A stretch of 41,773 bases of DNA from a virus. Every line of letters starts with the position of its first letter. Position 1 is the stretch's first letter. A model generated the notes under the pieces. That model did no database searches. It had not been told where the DNA came from and saw only the letters and a list, made by a program, of their open reading frames with translations. The stretch lies in IMG/VR virus record IMGVR_UViG_3300024280_000006, positions 1 to 41,773 of that record, one strand, 5' to 3'. Shown piece by piece: positions 1 to 8,285 of the stretch. Made by a program: the position numbers and the translations under genes.

Positions 1-127
1 AGAGATTGCAGGACTTGCGACCGGAGTGGGGCCGGTGTCAGTTACGTCGTAGATTCCGTTCTTGGTTACAGCCCACATCTTCCCCGGCACGCTGGTCGGA
101 GAAATGAATAGAGATGTCGCAGGAAGC
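1..127. repeat. Exact 127-bp terminal direct repeat, left copy (circular-assembly overlap)
   Basis: Bases 1-127 are identical to 41647-41773. The repeat lies inside a tail gene whose reading frame continues across the join (40375-41773 plus 128-381). A length of 127 equals a common largest k-mer in short-read assemblers, so this most likely marks a circular contig and not a biological terminal repeat. The unique genome length is then 41,646 bp. A genuine short terminal repeat of a linear phage, as in T7, cannot be excluded from sequence alone, but it would rarely fall in the middle of a structural gene. Confidence 0.95.
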
Positions 128-381
128 TGATCAGTAGAGCTAAAGTAGTGCATCAGCGTCTCCACAGCCTCCACATCGTCCACAGTGGCCCACGTCTGAT
201 AGCCCTGGCGCGCGGTCAAGCCCGCAGGGGTGGGCACCCAATTCACCAATTGAACAGCGTCGGACATGGGCATGTCTGAGTACTGGTCACGAGTGTTAAA
301 GCCCCCAACGGGGGCTTTGAGGTTCAGCACCTTGCTGACTGCGCCCACCGGCAGGCGAGAGCGGCGAGTTAGATTCAGCAT
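1..381 (-). CDS. Packaged-DNA stabilisation / tail accessory protein, N-terminal part (continues at 40375-41773)
   Basis: This is the 5' part of a gene that crosses the contig junction. The start is the ATG at 381-379, three bases after the TGA of the upstream adaptor gene. Read round the circle the protein is 550 residues. It starts MLNLTRRSRLPVGAV and carries the LKAPVGGFNTRD and MPMSDAVQLVNWVP patches, which recur at the N-terminus of podovirus proteins annotated as stabilisation or gp10-like tail components. Such proteins form part of the neck below the portal and help hold packaged DNA in the head. The position after coat and adaptor genes and before internal proteins fits. A hairpin (AAAGCCCCC/GGGGGCTTT, 298-318) lies inside the coding part. 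The family assignment is from sequence memory; the frame across the junction is seen directly. Confidence 0.7.
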   Translation of the reverse strand, partial: MLNLTRRSRLPVGAVSKVLNLKAPVGGFNTRDQYSDMPMSDAVQLVNWVPTPAGLTARQGYQTWATVDDVEAVETLMHYFSSTDQLPATSLFISPTSVPGKMWAVTKNGIYDVTDTGPTPVASPAIS

Positions 382-383
382 GT

Positions 384-1115
384 TCAGTTACCGAAGTTGG
401 TGATGGGAATGTTGGCGGTGCCGAGCAGCGGCGTGCTGCCATTGGTTCGCCCGAGAATCTGAGTGTATGCGGGGCCGTCCTTCGCGGTTCCGGTGGCAGC
501 CAACGCGTCAAACTCGTTTTGAACAGCCGTGGTATCAAACCCACGATCTTGCTTCCACTTCAAGACAATGCCGACAGCCATCAACAGAGGAGGCAGAAGA
601 ATGACATCACTGTCCTTAACCGCCTCGTCTTTCAGCTCGTCTGCATCGTCTGCGTCCAGCACCCAACCTCGCGTCAGATACATGAACGACAGATTCTGCG
701 GGCTACCGCTGGGCTCCGAGTAGAAAACAACCTGGTCGTTTTCAAACTTATAGTGAAGCTGAAAAGTGGTGGCACCCAACCCCCGAGCAACGATTGTCTG
801 CCATTGCTGAGGATTGAGGGGCCCACTGATGGGCAGCCGGGTGGTTCGGTTCCACTCTGTGTCGTTCACAAAGCGGTCAAAATCTGCTGGCAACCCGTAT
901 TGCAGAGAACCGTTCGTGGTGAAGTTCCACACCTTCTGCATCTTCTGCCAAGGAAACGACTCGCAGATCTGCTGGCCAACAAAGTTCAGCAGATCCAAAA
1001 ACTTCAGGGTCGTGTCGTCCGGGGCAGTAGTGAGGGACGTGGGCTTCTCCATGTCGCAGCGACTCATGGCCGTCCGCACAATGGCGAGTGCCGTCTTGTA
1101 CCGTTCAAAGGCCAT
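384..1115 (-). CDS. Head-tail adaptor protein (P22 gp4 / tail-tubular-A type)
   Basis: A 243-residue protein starting MAFERYKTALAIVRTAM. A strong ribosome binding site (AGGAGGTGACTC) precedes the ATG at 1115. The segment LLNFVGQQICESFPWQKM, followed by a predicted beta-rich middle (WNFTTNGSLQYGLPADFDRF) and a helical C-terminal part, resembles the adaptor proteins that sit between portal and tail in short-tailed phages. It lies three bases upstream of the stabilisation-protein start and 14 bases downstream of the 206-residue protein, so the three are almost certainly co-translated. Assignment rests on gene order plus general resemblance, not on a catalytic motif. A less specific structural role remains possible. 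Confidence 0.6.
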   Translation of the reverse strand: MAFERYKTALAIVRTAMSRCDMEKPTSLTTAPDDTTLKFLDLLNFVGQQICESFPWQKMQKVWNFTTNGSLQYGLPADFDRFVNDTEWNRTTRLPISGPLNPQQWQTIVARGLGATTFQLHYKFENDQVVFYSEPSGSPQNLSFMYLTRGWVLDADDADELKDEAVKDSDVILLPPLLMAVGIVLKWKQDRGFDTTAVQNEFDALAATGTAKDGPAYTQILGRTNGSTPLLGTANIPITNFGN

Positions 1116-1129
1116 GAGTCACCTCCTGC

Positions 1130-1750
1130 TTATTCAGCAGTCTTTTTGGCTGCTTGGTTGGTTGCAGCCTGGGCGGGGGCCTTGGCTACAGGGGCCACAG
1201 CAGCTTCCGGCTTGGGGGCCAGCGCGGCGATCTGCTTCTTCAGCTCTTCAAGCTGGGCCTGCAACGACTCGTTCTGCTCCTGCAGAGCAGTGATCTTGCC
1301 GTCCGGGGCCTTGGCCTCGTTGACGAACTCGATCGCCTTCTGCTTCAGATTGATCAAGCCAGAGATCTTCGACACGTTGCCGTCAGGCGCAGCGGCGAGC
1401 TGCTCCACGGTGTGAATGTTGAAGAAAGCCAGCTCCTGCGCAAGAGCCTTGCTGCCGTCACGCCACAGAGCGATGGGGGTGCCTTGAACCAGCGCAGCCA
1501 CATTGTTCTTGAATGCGGCGTAGTGACGCGGAAAGCGACTCTTGTCCTCAGGACGCAACGGGCGATCCACCACGTTGTTACGATCCCCCGGCACCGTGAT
1601 GCGGATCATCTCCACCTGATCGTAGATGGGACGCCCCTCTTCGAGACTCTTCTCGTCGTTTTTGAGCTCGCCAACGTAGATCTCAACGAAAAGATTTTCG
1701 TCGCCCTTGTTGGTCGTGTGCAGGGTGTAGTCGTAGTCAAGTTCAGGCAT
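1130..1750 (-). CDS. Structural protein with C-terminal coiled coil (unknown role in head/neck)
   Basis: A 206-residue protein starting MPELDYDYTLHTTNKGDEN. The N-terminal half contains the run YDQVEMIRITVPGDRNNVV and then RFPRHYAAFKN, a pattern seen in an uncharacterised family encoded next to coat genes of many short-tailed phages. Residues about 105-135 (LAFFNIHTVEQLAAAP) look like a small helical domain. Residues about 150-180 are a heptad-like coiled coil (LQEQNESLQAQLEELKKQI), followed by an Ala/Pro-rich tail. It lies between the 72-residue protein and the adaptor. A virion or assembly role is inferred from position; no enzymatic motif is visible. Confidence 0.6.
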   Translation of the reverse strand: MPELDYDYTLHTTNKGDENLFVEIYVGELKNDEKSLEEGRPIYDQVEMIRITVPGDRNNVVDRPLRPEDKSRFPRHYAAFKNNVAALVQGTPIALWRDGSKALAQELAFFNIHTVEQLAAAPDGNVSKISGLINLKQKAIEFVNEAKAPDGKITALQEQNESLQAQLEELKKQIAALAPKPEAAVAPVAKAPAQAATNQAAKKTAE

Positions 1751-1776
1751 GGTTTCTCCTTCTAGAGCCTGTTGGA

Positions 1777-1995
1777 TTAAACACCGACACCGTCGCCAGA
1801 TTCAACCTTCACGGCGGTGCCAGGGCTACCACCAAGGCGACTGGCGCCGACACTGGCCTCGTCCGTACCGGCTGCGGAGCCAGCAACGTCATTCAAGCCG
1901 AAGTTGATGCCAGTGGATGCAGAACCCATGTCCAGTCCAGTGTCAACAACAGTCTTCGCATTTGCGGTCACAGCCGCACCATAGGAAACAGGCAT
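1777..1995 (-). CDS. Small Gly/Ala/Ser-rich structural protein, candidate capsid decoration protein
   Basis: A 72-residue protein starting MPVSYGAAVTANAKTV. The start at 1995 is preceded by AAGGAGATTGAA, a strong ribosome binding site. It is rich in Gly, Ala, Ser, Val and Asp, has no cysteine, and lacks a hydrophobic segment long enough to be membrane-spanning. It sits directly downstream of the coat gene, the usual place for a head-decoration protein, but no family was recognised. It is separated from the coat gene by a stable hairpin, which may let its expression differ from that of the coat gene. Confidence 0.5.
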   Translation of the reverse strand: MPVSYGAAVTANAKTVVDTGLDMGSASTGINFGLNDVAGSAAGTDEASVGASRLGGSPGTAVKVESGDGVGV

Positions 1996-2012
1996 TTCAA
2001 TCTCCTTGAAAT

Positions 2013-2032
2013 GTGGGGGCCGGAGCCCCCAC
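2013..2032 (-). terminator. Stable hairpin just after the coat gene (partial terminator or 3' stabiliser)
   Basis: Perfect 8-bp stem with a 4-base loop: on the minus strand GTGGGGGC, loop TCCG, GCCCCCAC. It begins four bases after the coat-gene stop codon (2036-2038) and is followed by only a short ATTTC, so it is not a classic strong terminator. Hairpins in this place commonly stabilise abundant coat mRNA or reduce readthrough. Which of these applies here is inference. Confidence 0.55.
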
Positions 2033-2035
2033 TGA

Positions 2036-3010
2036 TTACGGAGTGATCAGACGACCCAGGTACTGAGCGCCCGAGCAGGTCATGTTGCCTGCCCAAGCCA
2101 GGATGGCCACTTCGGCATCCTGGTTGATGGCGTACCGACGGTTCGGCGACAGGGGAACCATGTCGCGATCGCGGTGAGGGCGCCAGTGGACGTACTTCGT
2201 GTTGATGAAGTACGCCGTCTTGGTGGTGGCATAGCCACCGATACCGCCGTCCAGAACCACGTCGGCGTCCATGAACTTGATCGACGGGAAGCCGAGGTTG
2301 GCCTTGGTCGTGTCCACGAAACGCTGTTGAGCTTGCAGGCTCGACAGGTACAGGTTCCAGAAGTTGGTGTCCATGATGATCAGGTCAGCCCGATCAGCGC
2401 CACGGACCAGCGAACCCCACATGGCGTTCATGGCTGCCTGCACCGTGGATGCAGTCAGAGCCGAGCCAGCCGTGGTGGACTTGCTACGCCAGAAGGTGCC
2501 GATGCTGGTGCTGCGGTCGATGCCACCGTAGGTGCCCGTGGTCGGGGTCACCGGGATCATGGCGTCGAAGCCGACCAGTTGCTTACCGCTGGCACCGGTG
2601 CCGTCACTGTAGACGCCCTGAGCAATCAGGTTCATCATCGATGCTTCGGCGACACGCAGGCGTGCTTCCATCAGATCGATCAGAGCCTCCTTACCAGAGT
2701 TCTTCAGTTGCTCCAGGCCCGAGATCACCACCGGCACAGCAGCTTGACGGAAGTCAAAGCGCGCAGCACCGATCACATCTTGTGCAGCCACAGGCAGCAG
2801 GTCATACCCCGAGTACCAGCCCACGTTGCCGTTTTCAGCGAACGAGATTTCCTCAAGGATTTCGGAACCGCCGGAAACCGGACGAACGTTGCCACGTTCC
2901 TTCAGGTAAGCCAGAGCGGCGTTGTTTTTCGTGACGTTGTCACGAATCTTCCGACTGCGCGACTCAATGGTCGTCGCGATGATGTCGGTAATCGCGGTTG
3001 GAAAAGCCAT
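2036..3010 (-). CDS. Major capsid (coat) protein
   Basis: A 324-residue protein starting MAFPTAITDIIATTIESRSR. The length and pattern (N-terminal helix, EILEEISFAENGNVGWYSGY, IIMDTNFWNLYLSSLQAQQRF, then PNRRYAINQDAEVAILAWAG near the end) match coat proteins of short-tailed phages with an HK97-type fold. It forms the icosahedral shell after assembly on the scaffold encoded immediately upstream. A good sigma70-like promoter (3245-3273) inside the scaffold gene and a stem-loop right after the stop would both favour high expression. The start is supported by ATAGGAGCTCAAA in front of the ATG at 3010. Confidence 0.85.
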   Translation of the reverse strand: MAFPTAITDIIATTIESRSRKIRDNVTKNNAALAYLKERGNVRPVSGGSEILEEISFAENGNVGWYSGYDLLPVAAQDVIGAARFDFRQAAVPVVISGLEQLKNSGKEALIDLMEARLRVAEASMMNLIAQGVYSDGTGASGKQLVGFDAMIPVTPTTGTYGGIDRSTSIGTFWRSKSTTAGSALTASTVQAAMNAMWGSLVRGADRADLIIMDTNFWNLYLSSLQAQQRFVDTTKANLGFPSIKFMDADVVLDGGIGGYATTKTAYFINTKYVHWRPHRDRDMVPLSPNRRYAINQDAEVAILAWAGNMTCSGAQYLGRLITP

Positions 3011-3036
3011 TTTGAGCTCCTATCAAAAAGAAAAGA

Positions 3037-4128
3037 TTAAACTCGTCGGGCTTGTTGATTCATCGCTGCCTCCAAGGCTGAGCGAATATCGTCGCCTACG
3101 TGTTCGTTCCCACTTTGTTGAGGTGCTCCACCGCTCGGCAGGCTGGCCCCGGCTTGCGCTGCTCGCTGGGCCACTGCATTCTGCTGGGCAGCCGTTGTCG
3201 CGAGCCTGCGACGTTCAACGATCTGGGAAATCGTCGGATGAAGCATTGTAGCACGGTCGTATGCCTGCTGCAAGGTCATTTGTTGGCCGCGCCGCGCCGC
3301 AACCTCCAAGAGATCCGCCATGTCATCGCGAACATCATTGGCAAACTCGTTCTTCGGGTCGTTGAAGAATTCGGTGATTTGCTGCTGCATCGTTTGCTGC
3401 TGCGTTTGCTGGAATTCCCCCTGCTTGGTGCGCAGGTTGTTCACAAACTCCACCACAGGGGCAATCTGCTGTTGCAGATGTTGAATGTGTGGATCCACCT
3501 GGGGCTGGGCTGCGGACTGGCCCCCCAACTTGGCGGAAAGCACGCCGTCCAGCGTTTGCAAATCAACACTGAATCGCGTGATCATGTCTGCAACCAGCTC
3601 CGCCTTCTGCTGCGGGGTGCCCACGCGCAGCAACGCGGCAGACTGCATCACGCTCTGCACTGCGGTGGTGTAGGTTCCGCCCTCGGCCGCAATCAGGTGT
3701 CGGTACGGGTCCAAAACCTGATTCATCTCAGCGGTGAACTTGCGAGCCTCAGCCGTGTCGCGCAGCGCCCCTTCAATTTCTCGTTCACGCCGCAGAATCT
3801 CCTGCTGGGCGGCTGGGGGCAGTTGCGCAAAGGTTTCCCGCACCTCGGGCTTCCACGAGACAGGGGCCTTGGCGCCCTGGGCAGGCGGGGCGAGGGGCTC
3901 CTTCTTCTCGTCGACAGGGGCTGTTACTTCCGTCGGTTCTTTTGGAGCCCCATCCTGTACAGGCGATTCTTTGTTTTCCAGGGTTTGGACATCCCCGCTT
4001 CCGGTATCACTCGGTTGCTGGGTTTGGGGGGTGTCTCCGGCGCTGGAGGTTGCTGAGGCTCCGTCGGAGCTGGATTCGAGGGCTCCAAGGGCTTTTTCGA
4101 GGTCATCGCGGATATCTCCGTCACTCAT
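3037..4128 (-). CDS. Scaffolding protein
   Basis: A 363-residue acidic, low-complexity protein starting MSDGDIRDDLEKALGALESS. The first ~80 residues are rich in Ser, Thr, Pro and Glu. The middle and C-terminal parts are helical and Gln-rich (HIQHLQQQIAPVVEFVNN, QTQQQTMQQQITEFFNDP), ending in a basic RRV. This is typical of phage internal scaffolds, which guide coat assembly and then leave or are degraded. The order portal - accessory - scaffold - coat is also standard. CGGAGAATGTAAA precedes the ATG at 4128. An internal promoter near 3245 drives transcription on into the coat gene. Confidence 0.75.
   Translation of the reverse strand: MSDGDIRDDLEKALGALESSSDGASATSSAGDTPQTQQPSDTGSGDVQTLENKESPVQDGAPKEPTEVTAPVDEKKEPLAPPAQGAKAPVSWKPEVRETFAQLPPAAQQEILRREREIEGALRDTAEARKFTAEMNQVLDPYRHLIAAEGGTYTTAVQSVMQSAALLRVGTPQQKAELVADMITRFSVDLQTLDGVLSAKLGGQSAAQPQVDPHIQHLQQQIAPVVEFVNNLRTKQGEFQQTQQQTMQQQITEFFNDPKNEFANDVRDDMADLLEVAARRGQQMTLQQAYDRATMLHPTISQIVERRRLATTAAQQNAVAQRAAQAGASLPSGGAPQQSGNEHVGDDIRSALEAAMNQQARRV
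3245..3273 (-). promoter_or_regulatory. Sigma70-like late promoter within the scaffold gene, upstream of the coat gene
   Basis: On the minus strand: -35 TTGCAG (3273-3268), a 17-bp spacer, -10 TACAAT (3250-3245) with a TG extended -10 (TGC TACAAT). This is close to consensus and lies about 235 bp before the coat-gene ATG. The 14-base string GACCGTGCTACAAT recurs upstream of the portal gene (around 6723-6736), which argues against chance. Confidence 0.65.
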
Positions 4129-4129
4129 T

Positions 4130-4498
4130 TTACATTCTCCGGTGTGTTTCGCGGGCTAGAGTTTCACGCAAAGACGAGTCCCGCACCTCGCCCTTGAAGG
4201 CTGCTTCACGCTGCTGCTGGGCCTTGGCCCAGGTTTCTTTGTAGTCGGCCACATTGGTCACGTTGTGACGGCGGTTGTGCTCGCGGAGCGAGGCACGGCC
4301 AAGAACCACGGACCCGTCAACGGATGACACAAAAGGTTGAATGTCAGGGAGTACCATGCTTCCAACGCCATAAATGGACTCAGCAGGCACCCAACTCCAA
4401 CCATTGCGAACATAGATGACTCCATCCACATCGGCCGAGCCGTCTTCCTCAATCTTTCGAAGCTTTCCGTTCAGTTGCACGAAGCTTGTTCTGGGCAT
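4130..4498 (-). CDS. Conserved phage head-assembly accessory protein between portal and scaffold
   Basis: A 122-residue protein starting MPRTSFVQLNGKLRKIE. The start at 4498 is chosen because GGAGATCACAA precedes it at good spacing; the open frame extends further upstream but inside the portal gene. The core PDIQPFVSSVDGSVVLG followed by LREHNRRHNVTNVADY is a recognisable signature of small proteins found between portal and scaffold genes in several short-tailed phage groups. Function is not established; a virion-assembly role is inferred from position. It overlaps the portal 3' end by 50 bp in another frame and its stop almost touches the scaffold start. Confidence 0.6.
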   Translation of the reverse strand: MPRTSFVQLNGKLRKIEEDGSADVDGVIYVRNGWSWVPAESIYGVGSMVLPDIQPFVSSVDGSVVLGRASLREHNRRHNVTNVADYKETWAKAQQQREAAFKGEVRDSSLRETLARETHRRM

Positions 4499-6623
4499 TT
4501 GTGATCTCCGTTTCGTGTTCTCGAGCCGCTTTCCCTTCGGTAGACTCGTGGTCACGTTGGGCCTGCTGTTGTTCGGCTGCCTGGGCTCCTTGGACAACCG
4601 TCATGTCTGCATCATGCTGGCGATCTGCCGCGCTCTGTTGCGCCTGCATGCCGAGCTTCATCTGCTCAATGATGATCTTGGTGTCGTTGTTCAGTTGAGC
4701 AATCCACTTCTGGGTCTCCAGCTTCATGACCTCCAGGTTCTGCGTCATGGCTGCCATCTGCTGCTCCATCTGGGCGAGCTGCATGTCAGCCTGCGCCTTG
4801 GCTTGGTCGGCCTGGAACTTCATCTGATCGCCTTGCAGCTTGAGCTGAGCCTGTTGCAGCTTGATCTGCTCAGTCTGTGCCTTGATTTGCTCAGGGCTGG
4901 GGCCTTGGTCCTTGCTCTGCTCCTGCGTCTGCATGAGCGTCTTCAGCAGTTGATCCAATGTGGCTTCCATCTCGGTGGCACCACGGAAGCCTGCCGCAGC
5001 CCACTTGATCATCTGGCCAAGAATGGGCGCTGTGGGCGGAGCCATCTCCACCATCGGCTGCGCTTGACTGATGAATTGACCCACCATCGTCATAAACTCA
5101 ACCCGACTGTCACGCTCCTGGTTGTAGTCCGGCATGGCGAGGCTGTCCTCGTTGATCTCGATGCGATACTTGTTCTCGTCGGGGTTCTTCAGCAGTTCGA
5201 TGGCTGGCTGAATGAACTGCTGCTGCGTCGGGTCGGTGATGTTGGCAATCTTAAGAATTGTCTCCGGCTGGTAGTGGCGCATGATGATTTGCGCCTTGAT
5301 GTTCAGCAGGTCACGCACGAACTTGGCCACGTCAAGCTGACGGTCCTGTAGGCGAACGCTGCCGTACTGTGCCTTCAGCTCCTGAGCGCCCAGGGTTTCG
5401 TTCGGGTTGCTGGCGCCCCGCATGATGTCGCTAAGGCCCGTGAGCTCGTACAGCTCCTGCACCTTCTGTGCCTTCTGTTGAATGAGCTGCACCAGCACGT
5501 TGCCGATCTGCTCAACCGGGAACCAGTCGACAACCCCCTTGCCCGCGCCCTTCTCAGAGAACACGGCCCAATTGTCCACCGGGACCATGATGTTGTCGAT
5601 TTGATTGCTGAGCAGTTGCTTCAGCTCGCCGCAGTTCTTGTCGTAGTAGCCCGCAACGCGCAGGGCCTTTTCCAACAGGTGAATGCGTGCGTCCAGCTGA
5701 TTGAGCTGCTCGTACTTATCCTGGCACAGCTTGTAGTCGGGGGTGGGCATCACCTCCTCGTTGGTCAGGTTGCTCAGCAGTGGGGCCGGGCAGGGCCAGA
5801 AGTCTGGCAGGTCCAGCGTGTACGCAGTTTCCTTGAAGGCGAGCGCACTTTCCTTCGACATGTGGTAGATCTTGCGGCTGTCCTTGCAGTAGATCTCGAA
5901 CACCTCGAAGTGATCCTTGGTGAAGCCCTTGGGCAGCCCGTCCTTCTTGACGCGGTCCATCAGGGCTTCGTTGATCTCGTTGGCCGCAGCCTCACCGAAG
6001 AGCTCCTCGTACTTCTTCTTGGTAAGCCACACCCGCTTGGCCACCCAGCGGACGTCGGACCAGCGGCGGGCGGCCGACCACAGCATGTCCTTCCAAGACA
6101 CGTAGTCAACCATCGCGTCTTCGTAGACAACGCGCTGCACCTGGAGGGGCTTGCCGTCCTCACCGTTGACAACCTGCCCTGTGCTGTCCTTCACCGTGGT
6201 GGTGGCAATGTCCGGTGCGTAGCGCACCCACAGGGCGCCGCCACCGGTCACCAAATAGTCAAACACCGCGCTCAACACGTTTTGGTGCATCTGATCCTTG
6301 TCAGTGTCCAAGTCGTGTTGCAGACACCGCTTGAGCATGATTGCTGCCAGAGCGGCCACAGGGTCGTTCGGATTCTGCCACTGCCGCTCCACGCTCACCT
6401 TCGGCTTCTGCGCGTACAGCGCCGCCTTGAGGATGGTGGTGTTCGTCCAGAACAGGTTGTAGCGACTGTCGTCGCTGTTGTGGTCGCGCTTGTCCAAGTA
6501 GATCTTGAGGATCTTCTCTGCCGAGTCGTGCCACTCCTCACGGAAGTGCTTTTCACGCCCCTCGATCTGGGTTTTCCACCAGCCGTGGCTGTACTTGGTT
6601 TCTGCGCGGTGGTCTTCCATCAT
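4449..6623 (-). CDS. Portal protein
   Basis: About 724 residues starting MMEDHRAETKYSHGWWKTQ (ATG at 6623, or the adjacent one at 6620, with CCGGAGAGT in front). Portal proteins form the dodecameric ring through which DNA enters and leaves. The N-terminal and middle regions (LFWTNTTILKAALYAQKPK, DYLVTGGGALWVRYAPD, SWKDMLWSAARRWSDVRW) match the large portals of P22-like and related podoviruses. From about residue 570 to the end it is a long Gln/Met/Lys-rich helical barrel segment (QTEQIKLQQAQLKLQGDQM). ATGA overlap with the large-terminase stop shows translational coupling. Length and gene order agree with the portal call. Confidence 0.85.
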   Translation of the reverse strand: MMEDHRAETKYSHGWWKTQIEGREKHFREEWHDSAEKILKIYLDKRDHNSDDSRYNLFWTNTTILKAALYAQKPKVSVERQWQNPNDPVAALAAIMLKRCLQHDLDTDKDQMHQNVLSAVFDYLVTGGGALWVRYAPDIATTTVKDSTGQVVNGEDGKPLQVQRVVYEDAMVDYVSWKDMLWSAARRWSDVRWVAKRVWLTKKKYEELFGEAAANEINEALMDRVKKDGLPKGFTKDHFEVFEIYCKDSRKIYHMSKESALAFKETAYTLDLPDFWPCPAPLLSNLTNEEVMPTPDYKLCQDKYEQLNQLDARIHLLEKALRVAGYYDKNCGELKQLLSNQIDNIMVPVDNWAVFSEKGAGKGVVDWFPVEQIGNVLVQLIQQKAQKVQELYELTGLSDIMRGASNPNETLGAQELKAQYGSVRLQDRQLDVAKFVRDLLNIKAQIIMRHYQPETILKIANITDPTQQQFIQPAIELLKNPDENKYRIEINEDSLAMPDYNQERDSRVEFMTMVGQFISQAQPMVEMAPPTAPILGQMIKWAAAGFRGATEMEATLDQLLKTLMQTQEQSKDQGPSPEQIKAQTEQIKLQQAQLKLQGDQMKFQADQAKAQADMQLAQMEQQMAAMTQNLEVMKLETQKWIAQLNNDTKIIIEQMKLGMQAQQSAADRQHDADMTVVQGAQAAEQQQAQRDHESTEGKAAREHETEITNAQNKLRATERKASKD

Positions 6624-7975
6624 ACTCTCCGGCTGCGGCGCGGAGCGGTGCTCCACACGTCGTCAAGGGCAAATCCGTAGTTCAACGCTCTCACGTCGAC
6701 TTCGCGATCCAAAATTTGCTGAATTGTAGCACGGTCCTGCACGGGTTTGGCATAGGTGCTGCGGGCGATTGACATGTACCGGAACGCATCCGCGTAGTGG
6801 CTGGACCAGTCGTGCGCCGGTTTGTCGCGGTACACCTTCTTGTCCTCGTCCCACTCCTTGTGGTAGCTCTTCAGGGCGAGAACACCCTCCTTGCAGCCGG
6901 GCAGGGCAAAGTAATAGTCCTGGAACAAAGCGCGACACACCGCAATACCGTCCAACAGGTCAAGTTCTGGCACCAAGTTGGGCCGGATGCCCACTTTGAT
7001 GAACTGCTCCACCATGCTCAGGCCGGTTTGCAGGCTCTTCGCCCGGGCGTCGTGCGGAAGCCACACTTTTCCACGGGGACAGCCAAATTCACGGCATGTT
7101 TCGTTGATCATGGCAATGTAGTGGCTGATTGGCCGTGTGTTGCCTGTGATTGTCCGCACCACAACGGCACCTTCCGGCCGTTCCTGCCAGCACCAAATGG
7201 CGGTGTCGTCCCGCCAGCCCAAATCCAGCGCAAAGTGGATTGGAATGCCTTGCTGCACCAGAATGTCCGTGCTGATGCGCCCTTCCTGCTCTGCCCGTTC
7301 CACTTGCCGAGCGTAGAAAGCGCCGCGCGTGGATGCCTCGAAGCTGCACAGCATTTCCTGCGCAAACTCCTCCTCGTCCATGATCTTCTTCATCTCAGCC
7401 AAGTCATCTTCTGGGATGACATTGGTCTGGTACACATCCATTTTCTGGCGGAACCAGGAGGGGTCGCCCTCCTTTTCGTACCACATGTCGCGGAAGTGAT
7501 TTGGCCCGTTGGGCGTACCCATGAACACCGCCCACCCACGCCGGTCAATCAGGGCAGGCAACAGCACCTGCTTCCACACAGAGGGGCTGATGTTGCCAAA
7601 CTCGTCCAGCGCGGCACCGTCCAGGTACAGGCCCCGAAAGCTGTCCGGGTTGTCCGCCCCGTAGAGCGTGACGCGCCCGCCATTGTGGGGCAGCTCGACG
7701 AAGAGGCCACTCTCGCTGATCTTAGGGTTGTAGGGCGCCGCGTAGTCCTTAAGATACTGCCACGCGATTTCCTTCGCTTGGCGGAACAGCGGCGCGATGT
7801 AGGCGTAGCGCGGATTGGGCCGGGTGTTGTAGCTGCACTTTTCCAGCAGGTCGTTCACCACGCTGACCGTCTTACCCGCGCGACGGTGCATCACCAGGAC
7901 GGCAAAACGCTCATTCCTCCGGTGAAAGTCCCGCATGTAGCTGCGGGGCTTGTACAGACTCTTGATTACTGGCAT
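6620..7975 (-). CDS. terL: Terminase large subunit
   Basis: A 451-residue DNA-packaging motor starting MPVIKSLYKPRSYM. The N-terminal ATPase domain shows the Walker A variant HRRAGKT (residues 30-36) and a Walker B-like region LYLDGAALDEFG (about 115-126), followed by VFMGTPNGPNHF (motif III/C region). The nuclease domain shows HFALDLGWRDDTAIW, with acidic metal-binding candidates, and near the C-terminus HDWSSHYADAFRYM, a conserved terminase signature. It translocates DNA into the prohead through the portal and cuts it. The start at 7975 overlaps the small-subunit gene by 65 bp. Confidence 0.92.
   Translation of the reverse strand: MPVIKSLYKPRSYMRDFHRRNERFAVLVMHRRAGKTVSVVNDLLEKCSYNTRPNPRYAYIAPLFRQAKEIAWQYLKDYAAPYNPKISESGLFVELPHNGGRVTLYGADNPDSFRGLYLDGAALDEFGNISPSVWKQVLLPALIDRRGWAVFMGTPNGPNHFRDMWYEKEGDPSWFRQKMDVYQTNVIPEDDLAEMKKIMDEEEFAQEMLCSFEASTRGAFYARQVERAEQEGRISTDILVQQGIPIHFALDLGWRDDTAIWCWQERPEGAVVVRTITGNTRPISHYIAMINETCREFGCPRGKVWLPHDARAKSLQTGLSMVEQFIKVGIRPNLVPELDLLDGIAVCRALFQDYYFALPGCKEGVLALKSYHKEWDEDKKVYRDKPAHDWSSHYADAFRYMSIARSTYAKPVQDRATIQQILDREVDVRALNYGFALDDVWSTAPRRSRRV
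6723..6736 (-). promoter_or_regulatory. Extended -10 promoter-like element in terL, upstream of the portal gene
   Basis: On the minus strand GACCGTGCTACAAT repeats exactly the -10 region of the promoter at 3245-3273: TACAAT with the upstream TGC of an extended -10. No good -35 is present at 16-18 bp (GCCAAA at 17 bp). The exact 14-base repetition about 100 bp upstream of the portal ATG suggests a weak late promoter. Confidence 0.4.
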
Positions 7976-8285
7976 CCGATTCTACCTGTTCTGTGGGGTG
8001 GATGTCCAAAGCCGTGGGGCCAATGGCGTGCTCGATGATGACCCGCTCCCCCACGCCGATGTTGATGGTGCTGGCAGGCATCAGCTTGGTGTATAGCTTG
8101 TAGAACTCGCCCGGGTTGGCGTTGGCCCACATGGTCAGCCGGTTGACGCCACCGATGAGCTGAAAAGCCTCGTGGAAAGCCGCCACAACCTTCTGCCGGT
8201 TGAATCCATCCGCCGAGTTGCGAAAACGCGGCAGTTTGGTGTCTGGCTGAGCCAGATGCGAGAAGGTTTCGTCCATATCAGCCAT
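7911..8285 (-). CDS. Terminase small subunit / DNA-packaging protein candidate
   Basis: A 124-residue protein starting MADMDETFSHLAQPDTKL. The central part (VVAAFHEAFQLIGGVNRLT, WANANPGEFYKLYTKLMP) resembles small proteins annotated as packaging or small-terminase proteins in podoviruses. It is the first gene of the minus-strand late operon and overlaps terL by 65 bp, the usual terS position. The start is not certain: the nearest AAGGAG is 16 bases upstream of the ATG at 8285, and a second ATG lies at 8276. A promoter-like sequence (8293-8322) would start RNA at about the first ATG. Confidence 0.6.
   Translation of the reverse strand: MADMDETFSHLAQPDTKLPRFRNSADGFNRQKVVAAFHEAFQLIGGVNRLTMWANANPGEFYKLYTKLMPASTINIGVGERVIIEHAIGPTALDIHPTEQVESDASNQESVQAPQLHAGLSPEE

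Noticed and set aside
298-318. Terminator-like hairpin AAAGCCCCC / GGGGGCTTT in the minus direction
   Set aside because: It lies inside the first codons of the stabilisation protein, in a stretch coding the conserved KAPVGGF, and has only three T after the stem; a functional terminator there is unlikely.
519-1415. Plus-strand frame of 298 codons
   Set aside because: Antisense to two well-supported structural genes with good ribosome binding sites; no start signal and no recognisable domain.
4416-6680. Long plus-strand frames of 311 and 400 codons
   Set aside because: Leu/His/Val-rich mirror frames of the portal gene, which has clear family features; no ribosome binding sites.
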